Below, one piece after another: positions 1-8,099 of a DNA stretch of 64,000 nt (position 1 is the stretch's first letter; every line of letters starts with the position of its first letter). A model generated the notes under the pieces. It was not told the DNA's origin, did no database searches, and worked only from the letters and a program-made list of their open reading frames with translations. The stretch is from Pantoea sp. Cy-639 (GTDB taxonomy: Bacteria > Pseudomonadota > Gammaproteobacteria > Pseudomonadales > Pseudomonadaceae): positions 124,001 through 188,000 of the forward strand of contig NZ_VWXI01000006.1 of the NCBI RefSeq assembly GCF_011752525.1. The letters run 5' to 3'. The translations under genes were made by a program, and so were the position numbers.

Positions 1-42
1 CCGGAGATCCGCAAGCTGCAGAAGACGTTGGTGCATGAGTGA
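1..42 (+). CDS. C-terminal end of an unidentified protein
   Basis: The first 13 codons of the window read in frame 1 as PEIRKLQKTLVHE followed by TGA. They are the tail of a gene that begins before the window. A strong hairpin follows it about 40 bp downstream, which fits the end of a transcription unit. The fragment is too short to assign to a family, and the frame itself is only an inference from position and composition. Confidence 0.4.
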   Translation, partial: PEIRKLQKTLVHE

Positions 43-82
43 GGGGGGGGGGATGGGAGAGGGTTGGCCCCCCAGAAACACG

Positions 83-106
83 AAAGCCCCGCGTAGCGGG
101 GCTTTT
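83..106. terminator. Rho-independent terminator, probably bidirectional
   Basis: The stem AAAGCCCCGC / GCGGGGCTTT has a four-base GTAG-type loop, with A-rich sequence before it and a T run after it. It lies between the plus-strand gene tail and the 3' end of the minus-strand tRNA-Thr, so it can serve both. Confidence 0.75.
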
Positions 107-111
107 GAATA

Positions 112-187
<76 letters not shown>

Positions 188-285
188 ACAGGGGCGTCAT
201 TATAGCGATGGATTTGCGCCTGTAAACCACTTCCTCGCATCCACCACACAATCCCCTAAGTCACCGCGCTGAAAGGAGAATTTTC

Positions 286-537
286 CTACCAGCCGCGGTG
301 GATGGAGTTGACGCTCGGTTCGGGTTGTCCAGGGTTGAAGAACAGCTTGCCGTTGTCGCAGCCGCGCTTGCGGCAGGAGCCGTCGAGGTTGTGCAGCGGC
401 AGGCCGCGATCGCCGCCCAGCTGCATGCCGGGCATGTTCCAGTCCAGCGGCGCGGGACGGCTCGAGGACAGGTCGTTGGCGCAGCCGGTCATGGCCAGGG
501 CGACGGTGAGCAGGGCGAAGGGCTTGGTGTGTTTCAC
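286..537 (-). CDS. Small lipoprotein of unknown function (83 aa)
   Basis: The 83-residue protein begins with MKHTKPFALLTVALAMTGC, a lipoprotein signal with a lipobox ending at Cys19, so it should be lipidated and held in the envelope. The mature part is about 64 residues. It is rich in Pro, Gly and Asn, contains the pair C-RKRG-C near residues 55-60, and has no family motif that I recognise. It lies 21 bp downstream of another lipoprotein on the same strand, and the two are probably co-transcribed. Real coding is supported by the lipobox and the paired arrangement; the function is unknown. Confidence 0.7.
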   Translation of the reverse strand: MKHTKPFALLTVALAMTGCANDLSSSRPAPLDWNMPGMQLGGDRGLPLHNLDGSCRKRGCDNGKLFFNPGQPEPSVNSIHRGW

Positions 538-558
538 GATGTCGGGTCCGTTCCGGGG

Positions 559-939
559 TCAGTCTTTGTTCAGGATGCGCTGGATGGTGCCGCCACAGGC
601 CATGTAACAGGTGTCGTAGTCAGCGCCGCAGCTGTAGCTGCTCCCCGATGAATAGGGGTAACTGGGGTAGTAGCAACTGCGACGTGCTTCCTTTTTGCTC
701 TTGCCGTTCTGGCAGTACTGGTAGGCCCGCATCTCGGCCTGGTACACCGCGCGCTGGTTGTTTTCCTGCAGGCGGTTCATCTGCTGGCAGTGGTTGCGCT
801 CCACCGAGCAACTGTTGATGCAGTTCATGCCATGCGCACTGGGCGGCGGCGAGTACCTATAGCTGTAGCTCGGGCCGCAGCCAGTGAGCGACAGTCCGGC
901 CAGTACGACGACGGCCAGCATCTTGCGCGAAAATTCCAT
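559..939 (-). CDS. Cysteine-rich lipoprotein of unknown function (126 aa)
   Basis: The N-terminus MEFSRKMLAVVVLAGLSLTGC is a lipoprotein signal with lipobox LTGC (Cys21). The mature region is tyrosine- and serine-rich at first and then cysteine-rich: about ten Cys occur after the lipidated one, in a CINSC-SVERNHC pattern near residues 40-50 and a CGADYDTCYMAC pattern near residues 105-115. This suggests a disulphide-stabilised periplasmic or outer-membrane protein. No known domain is recognised. It is followed 21 bp later by a second small lipoprotein and preceded by an XRE/DUF2975 pair on the same strand. Confidence 0.7.
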   Translation of the reverse strand: MEFSRKMLAVVVLAGLSLTGCGPSYSYRYSPPPSAHGMNCINSCSVERNHCQQMNRLQENNQRAVYQAEMRAYQYCQNGKSKKEARRSCYYPSYPYSSGSSYSCGADYDTCYMACGGTIQRILNKD

Positions 940-957
940 GGGTGTTGCGGTCCTTGA

Positions 958-1164
958 TCATTCCTCGCTGAACTCCAGCAGGTCGCCGGGTTGGCAGTTC
1001 AGCGCGCGGCACAGCTTCTCGAGGGTCTCGATCTTGAAACCCTTGATCTTGCCGTTCTTCAGCAGCGACAGGTTGGCTTCCGTGATACCGATGATTTCCG
1101 CCAGGTCCTTGGAACGCATCTTGTTCCTGGCCATGACGACGTCGAGGCGGATGATTATCGGCAT
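958..1164 (-). CDS. Small XRE-family HTH transcriptional regulator
   Basis: This 68-aa protein is almost entirely one Cro/C1-type helix-turn-helix. Residues about 10-62 contain MRSKDLAEIIGITEANLSLL and a second helix region ending LEKLCRALNCQPGDLLEF, the usual YozG-like XRE signature. Such 65-70-aa regulators are commonly coupled to a DUF2975 membrane protein, as here: the DUF2975 gene lies 9 bp upstream on the same strand, so the two are translated as a unit. It probably autoregulates this pair. No strong Shine-Dalgarno precedes the start, which fits translational coupling. The signal sensed is unknown. Confidence 0.85.
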   Translation of the reverse strand: MPIIIRLDVVMARNKMRSKDLAEIIGITEANLSLLKNGKIKGFKIETLEKLCRALNCQPGDLLEFSEE

Positions 1165-1173
1165 GGGGAGCGG

Positions 1174-1752
1174 TTAGACATAACAGTTGTGTTCATCGCT
1201 GATGGTCTTGGCGTCACGCATGAGCAGCGAGAAGGCGCACAGCAGGATGCCTTTCATGATCTCGTAGACAGCCTGCGATGATACACCGATCGAGACGTTG
1301 AAGCTCCTTTCCCCGGCCGGCAGGTCGATGGCCAGGGCCAGGCCTTGCAGGGTGTAGGTCACCGGCCACAGCAGCGGCGTGCCGATGCACAGCAGGCCGA
1401 CCCACCACAGCAGCTTGATGTTGGATGAGGTCCAGGTCTGGCCCTTGGACAGACGATGGAAGAACAGGCCGGTCAGGGCCAGGGCCAGGACCGAGACGCC
1501 CGACAGGATCATCTCCACCACCAGCACCAGGCCGATGGCCAGCGACGATGCCTGGTAGCCGGGCGCCAGCAGCAGGGGCATGGTTTCGCCGTGGATCTGC
1601 AGGTAGGTGGACTGGATTTCCGGGAAGTCGAATGCGAAGAGCAAGGGCGTGCCCAGCAGCTCGATCATGGCTGTGGTCCAAGCCAGGTATGCAGCGCATG
1701 CGCCGATGGTGCGTAGGCGCGAACGCGCATAGGCCACGGATCTACTGTTCAT
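1174..1752 (-). CDS. DUF2975 family membrane protein
   Basis: The 192-aa polytopic protein has about four hydrophobic segments (residues about 15-38, 65-95, 112-135 and 158-178) typical of DUF2975. The segment after the second helix (FFHRLSKGQTWTSSNIKLLWWVG) matches the family's conserved loop. It precedes a small XRE regulator in the same operon, the standard DUF2975/YozG arrangement. DUF2975 proteins have no established biochemical role; the pairing suggests that the membrane partner modulates the regulator, but that is inference. Confidence 0.8.
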   Translation of the reverse strand: MNSRSVAYARSRLRTIGACAAYLAWTTAMIELLGTPLLFAFDFPEIQSTYLQIHGETMPLLLAPGYQASSLAIGLVLVVEMILSGVSVLALALTGLFFHRLSKGQTWTSSNIKLLWWVGLLCIGTPLLWPVTYTLQGLALAIDLPAGERSFNVSIGVSSQAVYEIMKGILLCAFSLLMRDAKTISDEHNCYV

Positions 1753-2266
1753 GGGGTGCCTCCGTACAGTGATGAACGAGGCGGATTATTCTTGATTAAT
1801 TATCGTAATACAATAATTAATTCGCTGTATTCGTCAGTGGCGACGGTTTGTCGCAGCTCTGGGTCATCAGCCAGCCGCTGCAACGGAGGCAGGCTTCATG
1901 AGCCGCGTAGCGCCTCATTGATGCAAGCAAGCTGCTTCCACGGGCTGATCCTGGAATGTCGGGCGGGGAATATAATTTACGAAGCTTTCAGCAAGCTTTA
2001 AGGGACTTTCCCTGAGAGACGCAAGACAAGCGCGAGAAATTATTAGTTTCTAGCTATCATTTTGACTTAATCGATCATCTGAGTTAATCTTCTGTTCATT
2101 ATGTTGAACAGTAAAGCTTTCAAGCTCCTCTCTACCTCCCGCCTGGTTTCCCGTGAGCGTCACTGGACCGGCGACCTCTAGCCCCACCCTCCCTTCACAG
2201 CCTTGAACATTCCTGTCCGGCGCCGATGACTGCGCGCCCGGCTGCTGTCGCCCATGGGAGGGCACC
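1753..2266. other. 514-bp non-coding region with a palindrome upstream of the SMR pair
   Basis: No credible gene was found. The left half is AT-rich, unlike its surroundings. A perfect inverted repeat, CTGTTCA-N6-TGAACAG at 2092-2111, lies about 155 bp before the efflux gene and looks like a regulator site. Nearby, the octamer-like ACTTAATC/AGTTAATC occurs twice (about 2065-2090). I looked for guanidine-type riboswitch motifs because SMR genes often carry them, and did not find a convincing one. Confidence 0.5.
2092..2111. promoter_or_regulatory. Candidate operator palindrome CTGTTCA-N6-TGAACAG
   Basis: A perfect 7-bp inverted repeat with a 6-bp AT-rich spacer lies upstream of mdtJ/mdtI in otherwise featureless DNA. 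The symmetry and size fit a dimeric HTH repressor. The regulator is not identifiable from the window. Confidence 0.35.
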
Positions 2267-2626
2267 ATGCGTTCCTGGATCTATCTGGTCGTTGCCATCA
2301 CCGCCGAGGTGATCGGTACGGCGTCGATGAAACTCGCCGCCACTCATTTCCCCGTGATGGGGCTTGTCGTCATGTACGGCATGATCTGTCTGTCGTATTT
2401 CTTCCTGGCCCTGGCGGTCAAGCGCGTGCCGGTCGGCGTGGCCTATGCATTGTGGGAAGGAATCGGCATCGTGCTGATCACCCTGGTCAGCGTGCTCTGG
2501 CTCGGCGAAAGCCTGGGCTGGACCAAGGCCCTGGGCCTGGCGGTGATGATCGCTGGCATCCTGCTGGTCAAGGCCGGCACCCGCAGCAAGGCTGTCGAGG
2601 CTGAAGGGGAGGCGCTGCCATGCTGA
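2267..2626 (+). CDS. mdtJ: SMR-family efflux subunit, MdtJ-like
   Basis: This 119-aa protein has four transmembrane helices. It begins [20 protein letters not shown], carrying the membrane Glu14 that couples proton and substrate binding in all small multidrug resistance proteins, and later has [16 protein letters not shown], the SMR helix-3 signature. A hydrophilic extension of about 12 residues follows helix 4, as in the MdtJ-type long subunit. Its stop overlaps the start of the second SMR gene by 7 bp, which indicates an obligate heterodimer. MdtJI exports spermidine in E. coli; the substrate here is inferred only. Confidence 0.8.
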   Translation: MRSWIYLVVAITAEVIGTASMKLAATHFPVMGLVVMYGMICLSYFFLALAVKRVPVGVAYALWEGIGIVLITLVSVLWLGESLGWTKALGLAVMIAGILLVKAGTRSKAVEAEGEALPC

Positions 2627-2937
2627 TTCCATTCGCCTGGCTGGGCCTGGCCATCGTGCTGGAAGTGCTGGCCAACCTGCTGCTCAAGTATTCCGATGGT
2701 TTCCGCCGCAAGGGCCTGGGCCTGGCCTCGATCCTCTGCGTGCTGGCGGCGTTCACCGCGCTGGCCCAGGCCGTGCAGGATATCGAGCTGTCGCTGGCCT
2801 ACGCCATCTGGGGCGGCTTCGGCATTCTCGCCACCGTGGCCATGGGCTGGGCCTTGTTCGGTCAGCGCCTGGCCGGTCGTGGCTGGCTGGGCCTGGTCTT
2901 GCTGCTGGTGGGCATGAGCCTGCTCAAACTGGCCTGA
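2620..2937 (+). CDS. mdtI: SMR-family efflux subunit, MdtI-like
   Basis: This 105-aa, four-helix SMR protein begins [20 protein letters not shown], with the conserved Glu in helix 1, and has [20 protein letters not shown] in helix 3. It overlaps the upstream MdtJ-like gene by 7 bp and should form the short partner of a heterodimeric polyamine or drug exporter in the inner membrane. Assignment to MdtI rather than another paired SMR protein rests on the pairing and the relative lengths. Confidence 0.8.
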   Translation: MLIPFAWLGLAIVLEVLANLLLKYSDGFRRKGLGLASILCVLAAFTALAQAVQDIELSLAYAIWGGFGILATVAMGWALFGQRLAGRGWLGLVLLLVGMSLLKLA

Positions 2938-3159
2938 AGCGCGCATCGTTCAGGGGTGTTCGATGCACCTGGCCGGAAGGCTTATGCACAAGAGGCATTT
3001 ATCTCTTGCGCGAAAGGCATGCCAGCAGGCGCTACCGCTGATCTTTGCGCAAAGGCCTGTTTTTACTGGTTTCCAGCTGAAAAGCGGAATAAGCCAGGCG
3101 ATCCAAATAGCGTTTGGATCCAAACGGCGACGTATTTCATCACAAGCTTGTTCACAGAG

Positions 3160-3168
3160 TTATCCACA
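3160..3168. promoter_or_regulatory. Isolated consensus DnaA box (TTATCCACA)
   Basis: A perfect TTATCCACA lies in the 250-bp gap between the convergent SMR and methyltransferase genes. It is preceded by TTGTTCACA, which is two mismatches from consensus. One isolated box may be chance; it is listed because the same 9-mer is clustered at 42.4-44.6 kb. Confidence 0.35.
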
Positions 3169-3187
3169 GGGTTCAGGCCTTGCGCGG

Positions 3188-4408
3188 CTATTCGTCGCGC
3201 TCGCCCAGCACCATCAGGTTGCGTGGCGTGAGCGGGTAGTCGCAGAACACTCCGACACTGACCGCATAGCCCTGTTCCTGGAGGAACAGGGCGCGGTCCA
3301 GCACCAGCCACATCTCCAATGGCCGGCGGAACAGGTTACGGACCAGCTCGAGGTTGCGAACTTCGGCCAGACGCTGCCAGCCGGCCGCTTCCAGCGCGGG
3401 CCAGTCGGGTTGGCCCTGCAGCTCGACCTGCCGGAGCTCGGCGAGGTCGCGGCAGTAGCGTTCGAAGTCTTTTTCCAGCCAGCTGACCGGTAGCGAGGGG
3501 GTCGACAGGTACTGGTCGACACCGCGTTGCTGGCGTTGCAGCAGGTCGAATCCCAGACGTCGGGCCATCGAGATATCACGCTGGCGCCGCACCCGGGCAC
3601 TGGAGGTCACTGCCTCGGTCAGTGGCAGGCCCAGGTCATCCTGGCTCAGGTGCAGGGTCGAGGCCTTGGCGGCCTGCGACATCGGCTGGTAGGCCTTGCC
3701 AGGAATCCGGTTGTAGCAGCAAGGCGCGATCGCGATCTGCCGGCAGCCTTGCTGGCTGGCCAGTTGCAGCAGGCGCACGTGCAGCTCGCCGCAGGCGTGC
3801 AGGGCGACGGCGCTCTTGGCGTTATCCAGGTGGCGGACGCTGTCGGGGGCCAGTACATCCTGCTGCACATGCTCGGCGGCCAGATGGTGATGGTCGCTGA
3901 GGGCCTGGCCAGCTTTGACCAACTCGCCGTCATGCTCCAGGCAGGTCAGTCGCTGGCCTGGCCGTAGCAGGCGCCGGCCCAGGTGGCCCTTGCCAGAGCA
4001 CCAGTCCAGCCAGTGCGCTGCGGGTTGGCGGAAGGCCAGGCGGCGACTGAAGGCTTCGATCTGTTGCCACTTGCGACCCGGGACATTGACGTCGAGACGG
4101 TGGCCCGGCGAGTGCAGGCCGATGTCGGGCAACTCGCCCAGGCTGGACAGTCGCAGGGCTTCGTTGGCCAGCTCCGTGAAGGGCGCAGGGGCAGGCAGCC
4201 GTTCGGGGTGTTGCTGGGCGGCTTCGGCCTCGTCCAGGCTGCGCTGGCGCAGCCAGGTGGACAGCCCAGGGTAGTGGCTCTCCCAGCTCAGGCACGGCTC
4301 GGTGAAGGGGCGCGGGCGCCACAGGTGCTGGTGCTGGAGCAGGAAATCGTCGAGGGCGTCGAAGCGCTCGAGCAGGAGCTGGGCGTGGAGGTGGGTGGTC
4401 GTGTTCAT
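3188..4408 (-). CDS. SAM-dependent methyltransferase (Methyltransf_32 type)
   Basis: This 406-aa soluble protein has a class I methyltransferase core near its middle: DWCSGKGHLGRRL (SAM-binding motif I, about residues 138-150), LEHDGE (acidic loop after strand 2), VALHACGELH (about residues 202-211) and APCCYNRIPG (about residues 228-237). The CSGKG and APCCYN motifs are typical of the Methyltransf_32/GSTCD-like group, some members of which modify RNA. The N-terminal third has no recognised domain. It stands alone, separated from the downstream ABC operon by a strong hairpin. The substrate is unknown. Confidence 0.8.
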   Translation of the reverse strand: MNTTTHLHAQLLLERFDALDDFLLQHQHLWRPRPFTEPCLSWESHYPGLSTWLRQRSLDEAEAAQQHPERLPAPAPFTELANEALRLSSLGELPDIGLHSPGHRLDVNVPGRKWQQIEAFSRRLAFRQPAAHWLDWCSGKGHLGRRLLRPGQRLTCLEHDGELVKAGQALSDHHHLAAEHVQQDVLAPDSVRHLDNAKSAVALHACGELHVRLLQLASQQGCRQIAIAPCCYNRIPGKAYQPMSQAAKASTLHLSQDDLGLPLTEAVTSSARVRRQRDISMARRLGFDLLQRQQRGVDQYLSTPSLPVSWLEKDFERYCRDLAELRQVELQGQPDWPALEAAGWQRLAEVRNLELVRNLFRRPLEMWLVLDRALFLQEQGYAVSVGVFCDYPLTPRNLMVLGERDE

Positions 4409-4463
4409 GGAAGCACCGGGGCGCTATGGGAGGGGAGCGTCTTGCGCTCCATCGCCGGCAAGG

Positions 4464-4492
4464 CCGACACCTGCAGGGGCTGCAGGTGTCGG
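4464..4492. terminator. Perfect 13-bp hairpin downstream of the amino-acid ABC operon
   Basis: CCGACACCTGCAG, a GGG loop and the exact complement follow the last permease gene (minus strand). No long T run is visible, so termination strength is uncertain. Confidence 0.55.
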
Positions 4493-4505
4493 GGTCGTTA
4501 CGGTT

Positions 4506-5195
4506 TCAGCGGCCCTGGCAGGCGTCCACTCGTAGCCAGCGTTCCAGCAGCTTGAAGCCTTGCACCAGCAGGAACGAGATCACCAGGTAGAACACGCCCG
4601 CGGCGAAGAAGATCTCCACCGGCAGGTAGGTCCGCGCGATGATGGTCCGCGCCATGCCGGTCAGTTCCAGCAGCGTCACGGTGCTGGCCAGGGCGCTGGC
4701 CTTGAGCATCAGGATCACTTCGTTGCTGTAGGCCGGCAGGCCGATGCGCGTGGCGCGCGGCAGCATGATGTAGAACAGCGTCTTGGCCCGCGACATGCCC
4801 AGCGCACGGGCCGCTTCGATCTCGCCCTTGGGGATCGACTGCAACGCGCCACGCAGGATCTCGGCGATGTAGGCGGCGGTGTGCAGGGTCATGGTCACCA
4901 CCGTGCACCAGAACGGATCGCGCAGGTACGGCCACAGCGAGCTCTCGCGGACCACGTCGAACTGCGCCAGGCCGTAGTAGACCAGGAACAGCTGCACCAG
5001 CAGCGGCGTGCCGCGGAAGAAGAAGATATAGCCGTAGGGCAGGGCGCGCACGTACCAGTGGCGCGAGGAGCGGGCGATCCCCAGAGGGATGGCCAGGATC
5101 AGCCCGGCGATGACCGCGATGGCCACCAGCTCCAGGGTCAGAGTCGCGCCCTGGGCCAGGCGTGGCAGCCACTTGATGATGACTTCCCAGTTCAT
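4506..5195 (-). CDS. Polar amino-acid ABC transporter permease (HisM/ArtM type)
   Basis: The 229-aa inner-membrane protein has about five helices and the HAAT-family EAA motif EIEAARALGMSRAKTLFYIM near residues 130-150, where the ATPase docks. A second family mark is FFFRGTPLLVQLFLVYYG near residues 57-75. It is the last gene of a four-gene minus-strand operon (ATPase, binding protein, permease, permease) and abuts the upstream permease with no gap. The substrate is probably a basic or polar amino acid such as arginine, ornithine or histidine, judged from the binding protein type. Confidence 0.88.
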   Translation of the reverse strand: MNWEVIIKWLPRLAQGATLTLELVAIAVIAGLILAIPLGIARSSRHWYVRALPYGYIFFFRGTPLLVQLFLVYYGLAQFDVVRESSLWPYLRDPFWCTVVTMTLHTAAYIAEILRGALQSIPKGEIEAARALGMSRAKTLFYIMLPRATRIGLPAYSNEVILMLKASALASTVTLLELTGMARTIIARTYLPVEIFFAAGVFYLVISFLLVQGFKLLERWLRVDACQGR

Positions 5196-5888
5196 TTATT
5201 CGGCCCTCATGAAGCCGCGAGCGGCGCGCTTTTCCAGGAAGTGCATGCCGATCATGGCGATGATGGTCAGGCCCAGGTAGATGCAGGCGGCCACCATGTA
5301 GAAGGTGAAGGGCTGCTTGGTCACGGTCACGCCGATCTGGGCGTGGCGCATGATCTCTTCAAGGCCGATCACCGACACCAGGGCGGTGTCCTTCATCAGG
5401 ATCATGAACAGGTTGCCCAGGCCCGGCAGGGCGATGCGCCACATCTGCGGCAGGATCAGCCGCGAGAAGATCCGCGCCTTGGACAGGCCCAGGGCGATGC
5501 CGGCCTCGCGGTGCCCCTTGGGGATCGCCAGGATGGCGCCGCGGAAGACTTCGGTGGCATAGGCCCCGAAGCACAGGCCGAGGGCGATCACGCCGGCGGC
5601 GAAGGCGTTGAGCTCCAGGCCGGGAATGTTCAGGGCCTCGCCAAGCCGGTTCATCAGGCTGACGGTGCCGAAGTAGATCAGCAGGACCCAGAGCAGCTCG
5701 GGTACGCCGCGGACCAGGGTGGAGTAGAAACCACCGAGCCATTGCAGGGGCTTGAAGGGCGAGGTCTTCGCCAGGGCGCCAAGCAGCCCCAGCACCAACC
5801 CGAGGCACAGGGCCGACAACGCCAGTTTGACGGTCATCAGCGTCCCGGCCAGCAAGGCCGGACCGAATCCGTAAAGATCAATATTCAT
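5196..5888 (-). CDS. Polar amino-acid ABC transporter permease (HisQ/ArtQ type)
   Basis: The 230-aa permease has the HAAT signature TLVRGVPELLWVLLIYFG near residues 56-73 and the EAA loop HREAGIALGLSKARIFSRLI near residues 120-140. It forms the membrane channel with the adjoining permease. A hairpin separates it from the binding-protein gene upstream, consistent with lower expression of the membrane parts. The short N-terminus MNIDLYGFGPALLAGTLMTV is typical of HisQ proteins. Confidence 0.88.
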   Translation of the reverse strand: MNIDLYGFGPALLAGTLMTVKLALSALCLGLVLGLLGALAKTSPFKPLQWLGGFYSTLVRGVPELLWVLLIYFGTVSLMNRLGEALNIPGLELNAFAAGVIALGLCFGAYATEVFRGAILAIPKGHREAGIALGLSKARIFSRLILPQMWRIALPGLGNLFMILMKDTALVSVIGLEEIMRHAQIGVTVTKQPFTFYMVAACIYLGLTIIAMIGMHFLEKRAARGFMRAE

Positions 5889-5906
5889 GGGCAGGTTTGT
5901 TCAAGG

Positions 5907-5936
5907 GACAGGCACCGCCGCCAGGCGGTACCTGTC
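5907..5936. terminator. Intercistronic hairpin between binding protein and permease
   Basis: The stem GACAGGCACCGCC / GGCGGTACCTGTC has one mismatch and a four-base loop. Such hairpins in ABC operons usually protect the upstream binding-protein mRNA or attenuate read-through; no T run follows. The role is inferred. Confidence 0.5.
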
Positions 5937-5944
5937 GGGGCGAA

Positions 5945-6706
5945 TCAATAGATGCTGAACGGGAAGTACTTGTCGTTGATCTTCTTGTAGGTGCCGTCGG
6001 CGACGATTTCCTTCAGCGCGGCGTTGAGCTTGTTGCGCAGCTCGTTGTCGCCCTTGCGCACGGCGATGCCGACCTTGTCGCTGTCGTTCACCGGTTCACC
6101 CTTGAACTCGTAGTCCTGGCCAGCCTTGGACTTGAGCCAGTCGTAGTTGGCGTACTTGTCCGCCAGCAGGGCGTCGACACGGCCGGAGGTCAGGTCCAGG
6201 TAGGCGTTTTCCTGGGTGTCGTAGAGCTTGACGGTGAAGTCGCCTTCCATGCCGCCGTGGTCATCCAGCCAGATGGCTGCCTGGGTCGAACGCTGGGTAC
6301 CGATGGTCTTGCCCTTGAGCGCGGCGGGGTCGGTCTTGAAGTCGACCTTCTTCGGCGCGATGAACTGCTGCTTGTTCGAGTAGTACGGATCGGTGAAGTC
6401 CACGGCCTGCTTGCGCTCGTCGGTGATCGACAGCGACGAGATGATGAAGTCGAACTTCTTGGCGTTCAGCGACGGGATGATGCCGTCCCAGTCGGAGGTG
6501 ACCACTTCGCACTCGACTTTCATCTTGGCGCACAGGGCGTCGCCGATGTCCTTGTCGAAGCCGACGACCTGGCCGCTGGCATCCTTGTTGTTGAACGGTG
6601 GGTAGGCGGCCTCGATACCCATGCGCAGTTTCTCTGCGGCCAGGGCGTTGGCCGACATCACCAGCGTGGCGGCAGCTGCCAGGAGGAACTTCTTGTAGGT
6701 CTGCAT
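5945..6706 (-). CDS. Periplasmic polar amino-acid binding protein (lysine/arginine/ornithine/histidine type)
   Basis: The 253-aa precursor has signal peptide MQTYKKFLLAAAATLVMSANALA, cut before AEKLRMG. The mature protein shows the SBP_bac_3 marks: MGIEAAYPPFNNKDASGQVV, GFDKDIGDALCAKM, WDGIIPSLNAKKFDFIISSL, SITDERKQAVDFTDPYY and the second-lobe TIGTQRSTQAA. This matches HisJ/ArgT/ArtJ-type proteins that bind basic amino acids. I chose the start at 6706 over an upstream ATG because it gives a clean signal peptide and has GGAG seven bases before it. It is the second gene of the operon. Confidence 0.9.
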   Translation of the reverse strand: MQTYKKFLLAAAATLVMSANALAAEKLRMGIEAAYPPFNNKDASGQVVGFDKDIGDALCAKMKVECEVVTSDWDGIIPSLNAKKFDFIISSLSITDERKQAVDFTDPYYSNKQQFIAPKKVDFKTDPAALKGKTIGTQRSTQAAIWLDDHGGMEGDFTVKLYDTQENAYLDLTSGRVDALLADKYANYDWLKSKAGQDYEFKGEPVNDSDKVGIAVRKGDNELRNKLNAALKEIVADGTYKKINDKYFPFSIY

Positions 6707-6717
6707 GTAGTGCTCCG

Positions 6718-7491
6718 TTAGCGATGGCTGGACATGAATTGCTTGCAACGCGCCGAGGTCGGGTTCTCGAAGACCTGCTGCGGCGATCCCTGCTCTTCGA
6801 CCAGGCCCTGGTGCAGGAAGACCACTTCGCTGGACACCTGGCGGGCAAAGTTCATCTCGTGCGTCACCAGCAGCATGGTACGGCCTTCTTCGGCCAGGGC
6901 GCGGATGACGTTAAGCACTTCCTGGACCATTTCCGGATCGAGCGCCGAGGTCGGCTCGTCGAACAGGATGACCTTGGGCTTCATGGCCAGGGTACGGGCG
7001 ATGGCGGCGCGCTGTTGCTGGCCACCGGAAAGCTGGGCGGGGTAGCTGTGACGCTTGTCGAAGATGCCGACCTTGTTCAGCAGGGCTTCGGCGTGCTCGA
7101 TGGCCTCGGCCTTGCTCTGGCCGAGCACGCGGCGTGGCGCCTCGATGATGTTGTCGAGGATCGACATGTGCGGCCACAGGTTGAAGTTCTGGAAGACGAA
7201 GCCGATCTCGCTGCGCAGGCGGTTGATCTGGCGGCTGTCGGCGGCGATCAGGTCGCCGTTCTTCTGCGCCTTGAGCTTGAGGGCCTCGCCGGCGACGAGG
7301 ATTTCGCCCTGGTGCGGGTTCTCGAGCAGGTTGATGCAACGCAGCAGGGTGGACTTGCCGGAGCCGGACGACCCCAGGATGGAGATCACGTCACCGTCGC
7401 GCGCGGTCAGCGAAATACCCTTGAGAATTTCCTGCTCGCCATAGCGTTTGTGCAGGTTGCGGATTTCCAGCGCGGGCGTGGCCTGGGCCAT
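6718..7491 (-). CDS. Polar amino-acid ABC transporter ATP-binding protein (HisP/ArtP type)
   Basis: The 257-aa ATPase has Walker A GSSGSGKSTLLRCINLLENP at about residues 37-56, the HAAT-type Q loop VFQNFNLWPHMSILDNI, ABC signature LSGGQQQRAAIARTLAM, Walker B VILFDEPTSALDPEMV, and the switch His in LLVTHEMNFARQV. Like HisP and GlnQ it is a stand-alone nucleotide-binding subunit. It is the first gene of the operon, 11 bp upstream of the binding-protein gene, and energises import of a polar amino acid. Confidence 0.92.
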   Translation of the reverse strand: MAQATPALEIRNLHKRYGEQEILKGISLTARDGDVISILGSSGSGKSTLLRCINLLENPHQGEILVAGEALKLKAQKNGDLIAADSRQINRLRSEIGFVFQNFNLWPHMSILDNIIEAPRRVLGQSKAEAIEHAEALLNKVGIFDKRHSYPAQLSGGQQQRAAIARTLAMKPKVILFDEPTSALDPEMVQEVLNVIRALAEEGRTMLLVTHEMNFARQVSSEVVFLHQGLVEEQGSPQQVFENPTSARCKQFMSSHR

Positions 7492-8099
7492 GTGCGGTCC
7501 TCATGTGTTCGGGTGCATTCCCAGCTGTTGGCGGCCTTCCTGGCGTGCGCCACGCTAGCATAGCGGCGCAACGACGGCCAACGGGGTCGCTAGGGGCTCA
7601 GGTCGCTGGTGAGACAGTTTGTCGCATCGTTGCAGTGGACTGTCGCGAGGATGTCCGCAATGGCGTTTTGCCCAGCACCGGAGCCTTGATGAAAAAAGGC
7701 GCGATGGTGCCAGTTTTGGCCCGCCCTGGGAAGCCGTTTTTGGCCGGATGGCGCTTTGCCGGGGGCTGTGCGGGGTCAGGTTGCGCCGGAAGGTTGCGCT
7801 TTTGGCTGCACTGAAGTCGTGCACGGGTGTTACCGAGGGGCACCTTTGTTGCGTTTGTAAGTGGGTATTTCAGTAATCTGCCATTGGTACGGCAATTTGG
7901 CGGCCTTTCGGTCAAGTCGTGGCACAAAGGCCGCAAGGCCGCGTAGATTGCGGTCGGCAAAGCCAGCGGACGAACGTCATGGAAGAGTGGCGCGCTTATT
8001 GCCAGCAGGAAATGACCGAATGCAGCGACGCCTAAACCAACCCCGGGTTCGCTTCGTTTCCCTTCATTCGGGTGGTCCACTCCTTACAAAGGTAGTTTT
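7492..8099. other. 608-bp divergent intergenic region between the ABC operon and gabP
   Basis: The region holds the promoters for two divergent units. A sigma-54-like element toward gabP is seen at 7920-7935 (TGGCAC-N5-CCGCA; GG and GC dinucleotides 12 bp apart). Downstream of it, 7979-8035 could encode an 18-residue peptide starting MEEWRAYCQQEM, but its ribosome-binding site is weak. No other gene or RNA is convincing. Confidence 0.4.
7920..7935 (+). promoter_or_regulatory. Possible sigma-54 promoter for gabP
   Basis: TGGCAC AAAGG CCGCA keeps the -24 element perfectly and the essential GG/GC spacing, but the -12 element has CC in place of TT. Transcription from here would give a leader of about 150 nt. 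Nitrogen control of GABA uptake would make sense, but this is a weak match. Confidence 0.3.

Noticed and set aside
1990..2260. Guanidine (ykkC-type) riboswitch upstream of the SMR pair
   Set aside because: SMR exporters often have one, but neither the paired ACGR loops of the mini form nor the conserved core of the large form could be found.
7979..8035. An 18-codon leader peptide before gabP
   Set aside because: The ribosome-binding site is weak and there is no attenuator hairpin or regulatory codon run, so it is mentioned only as a possibility.
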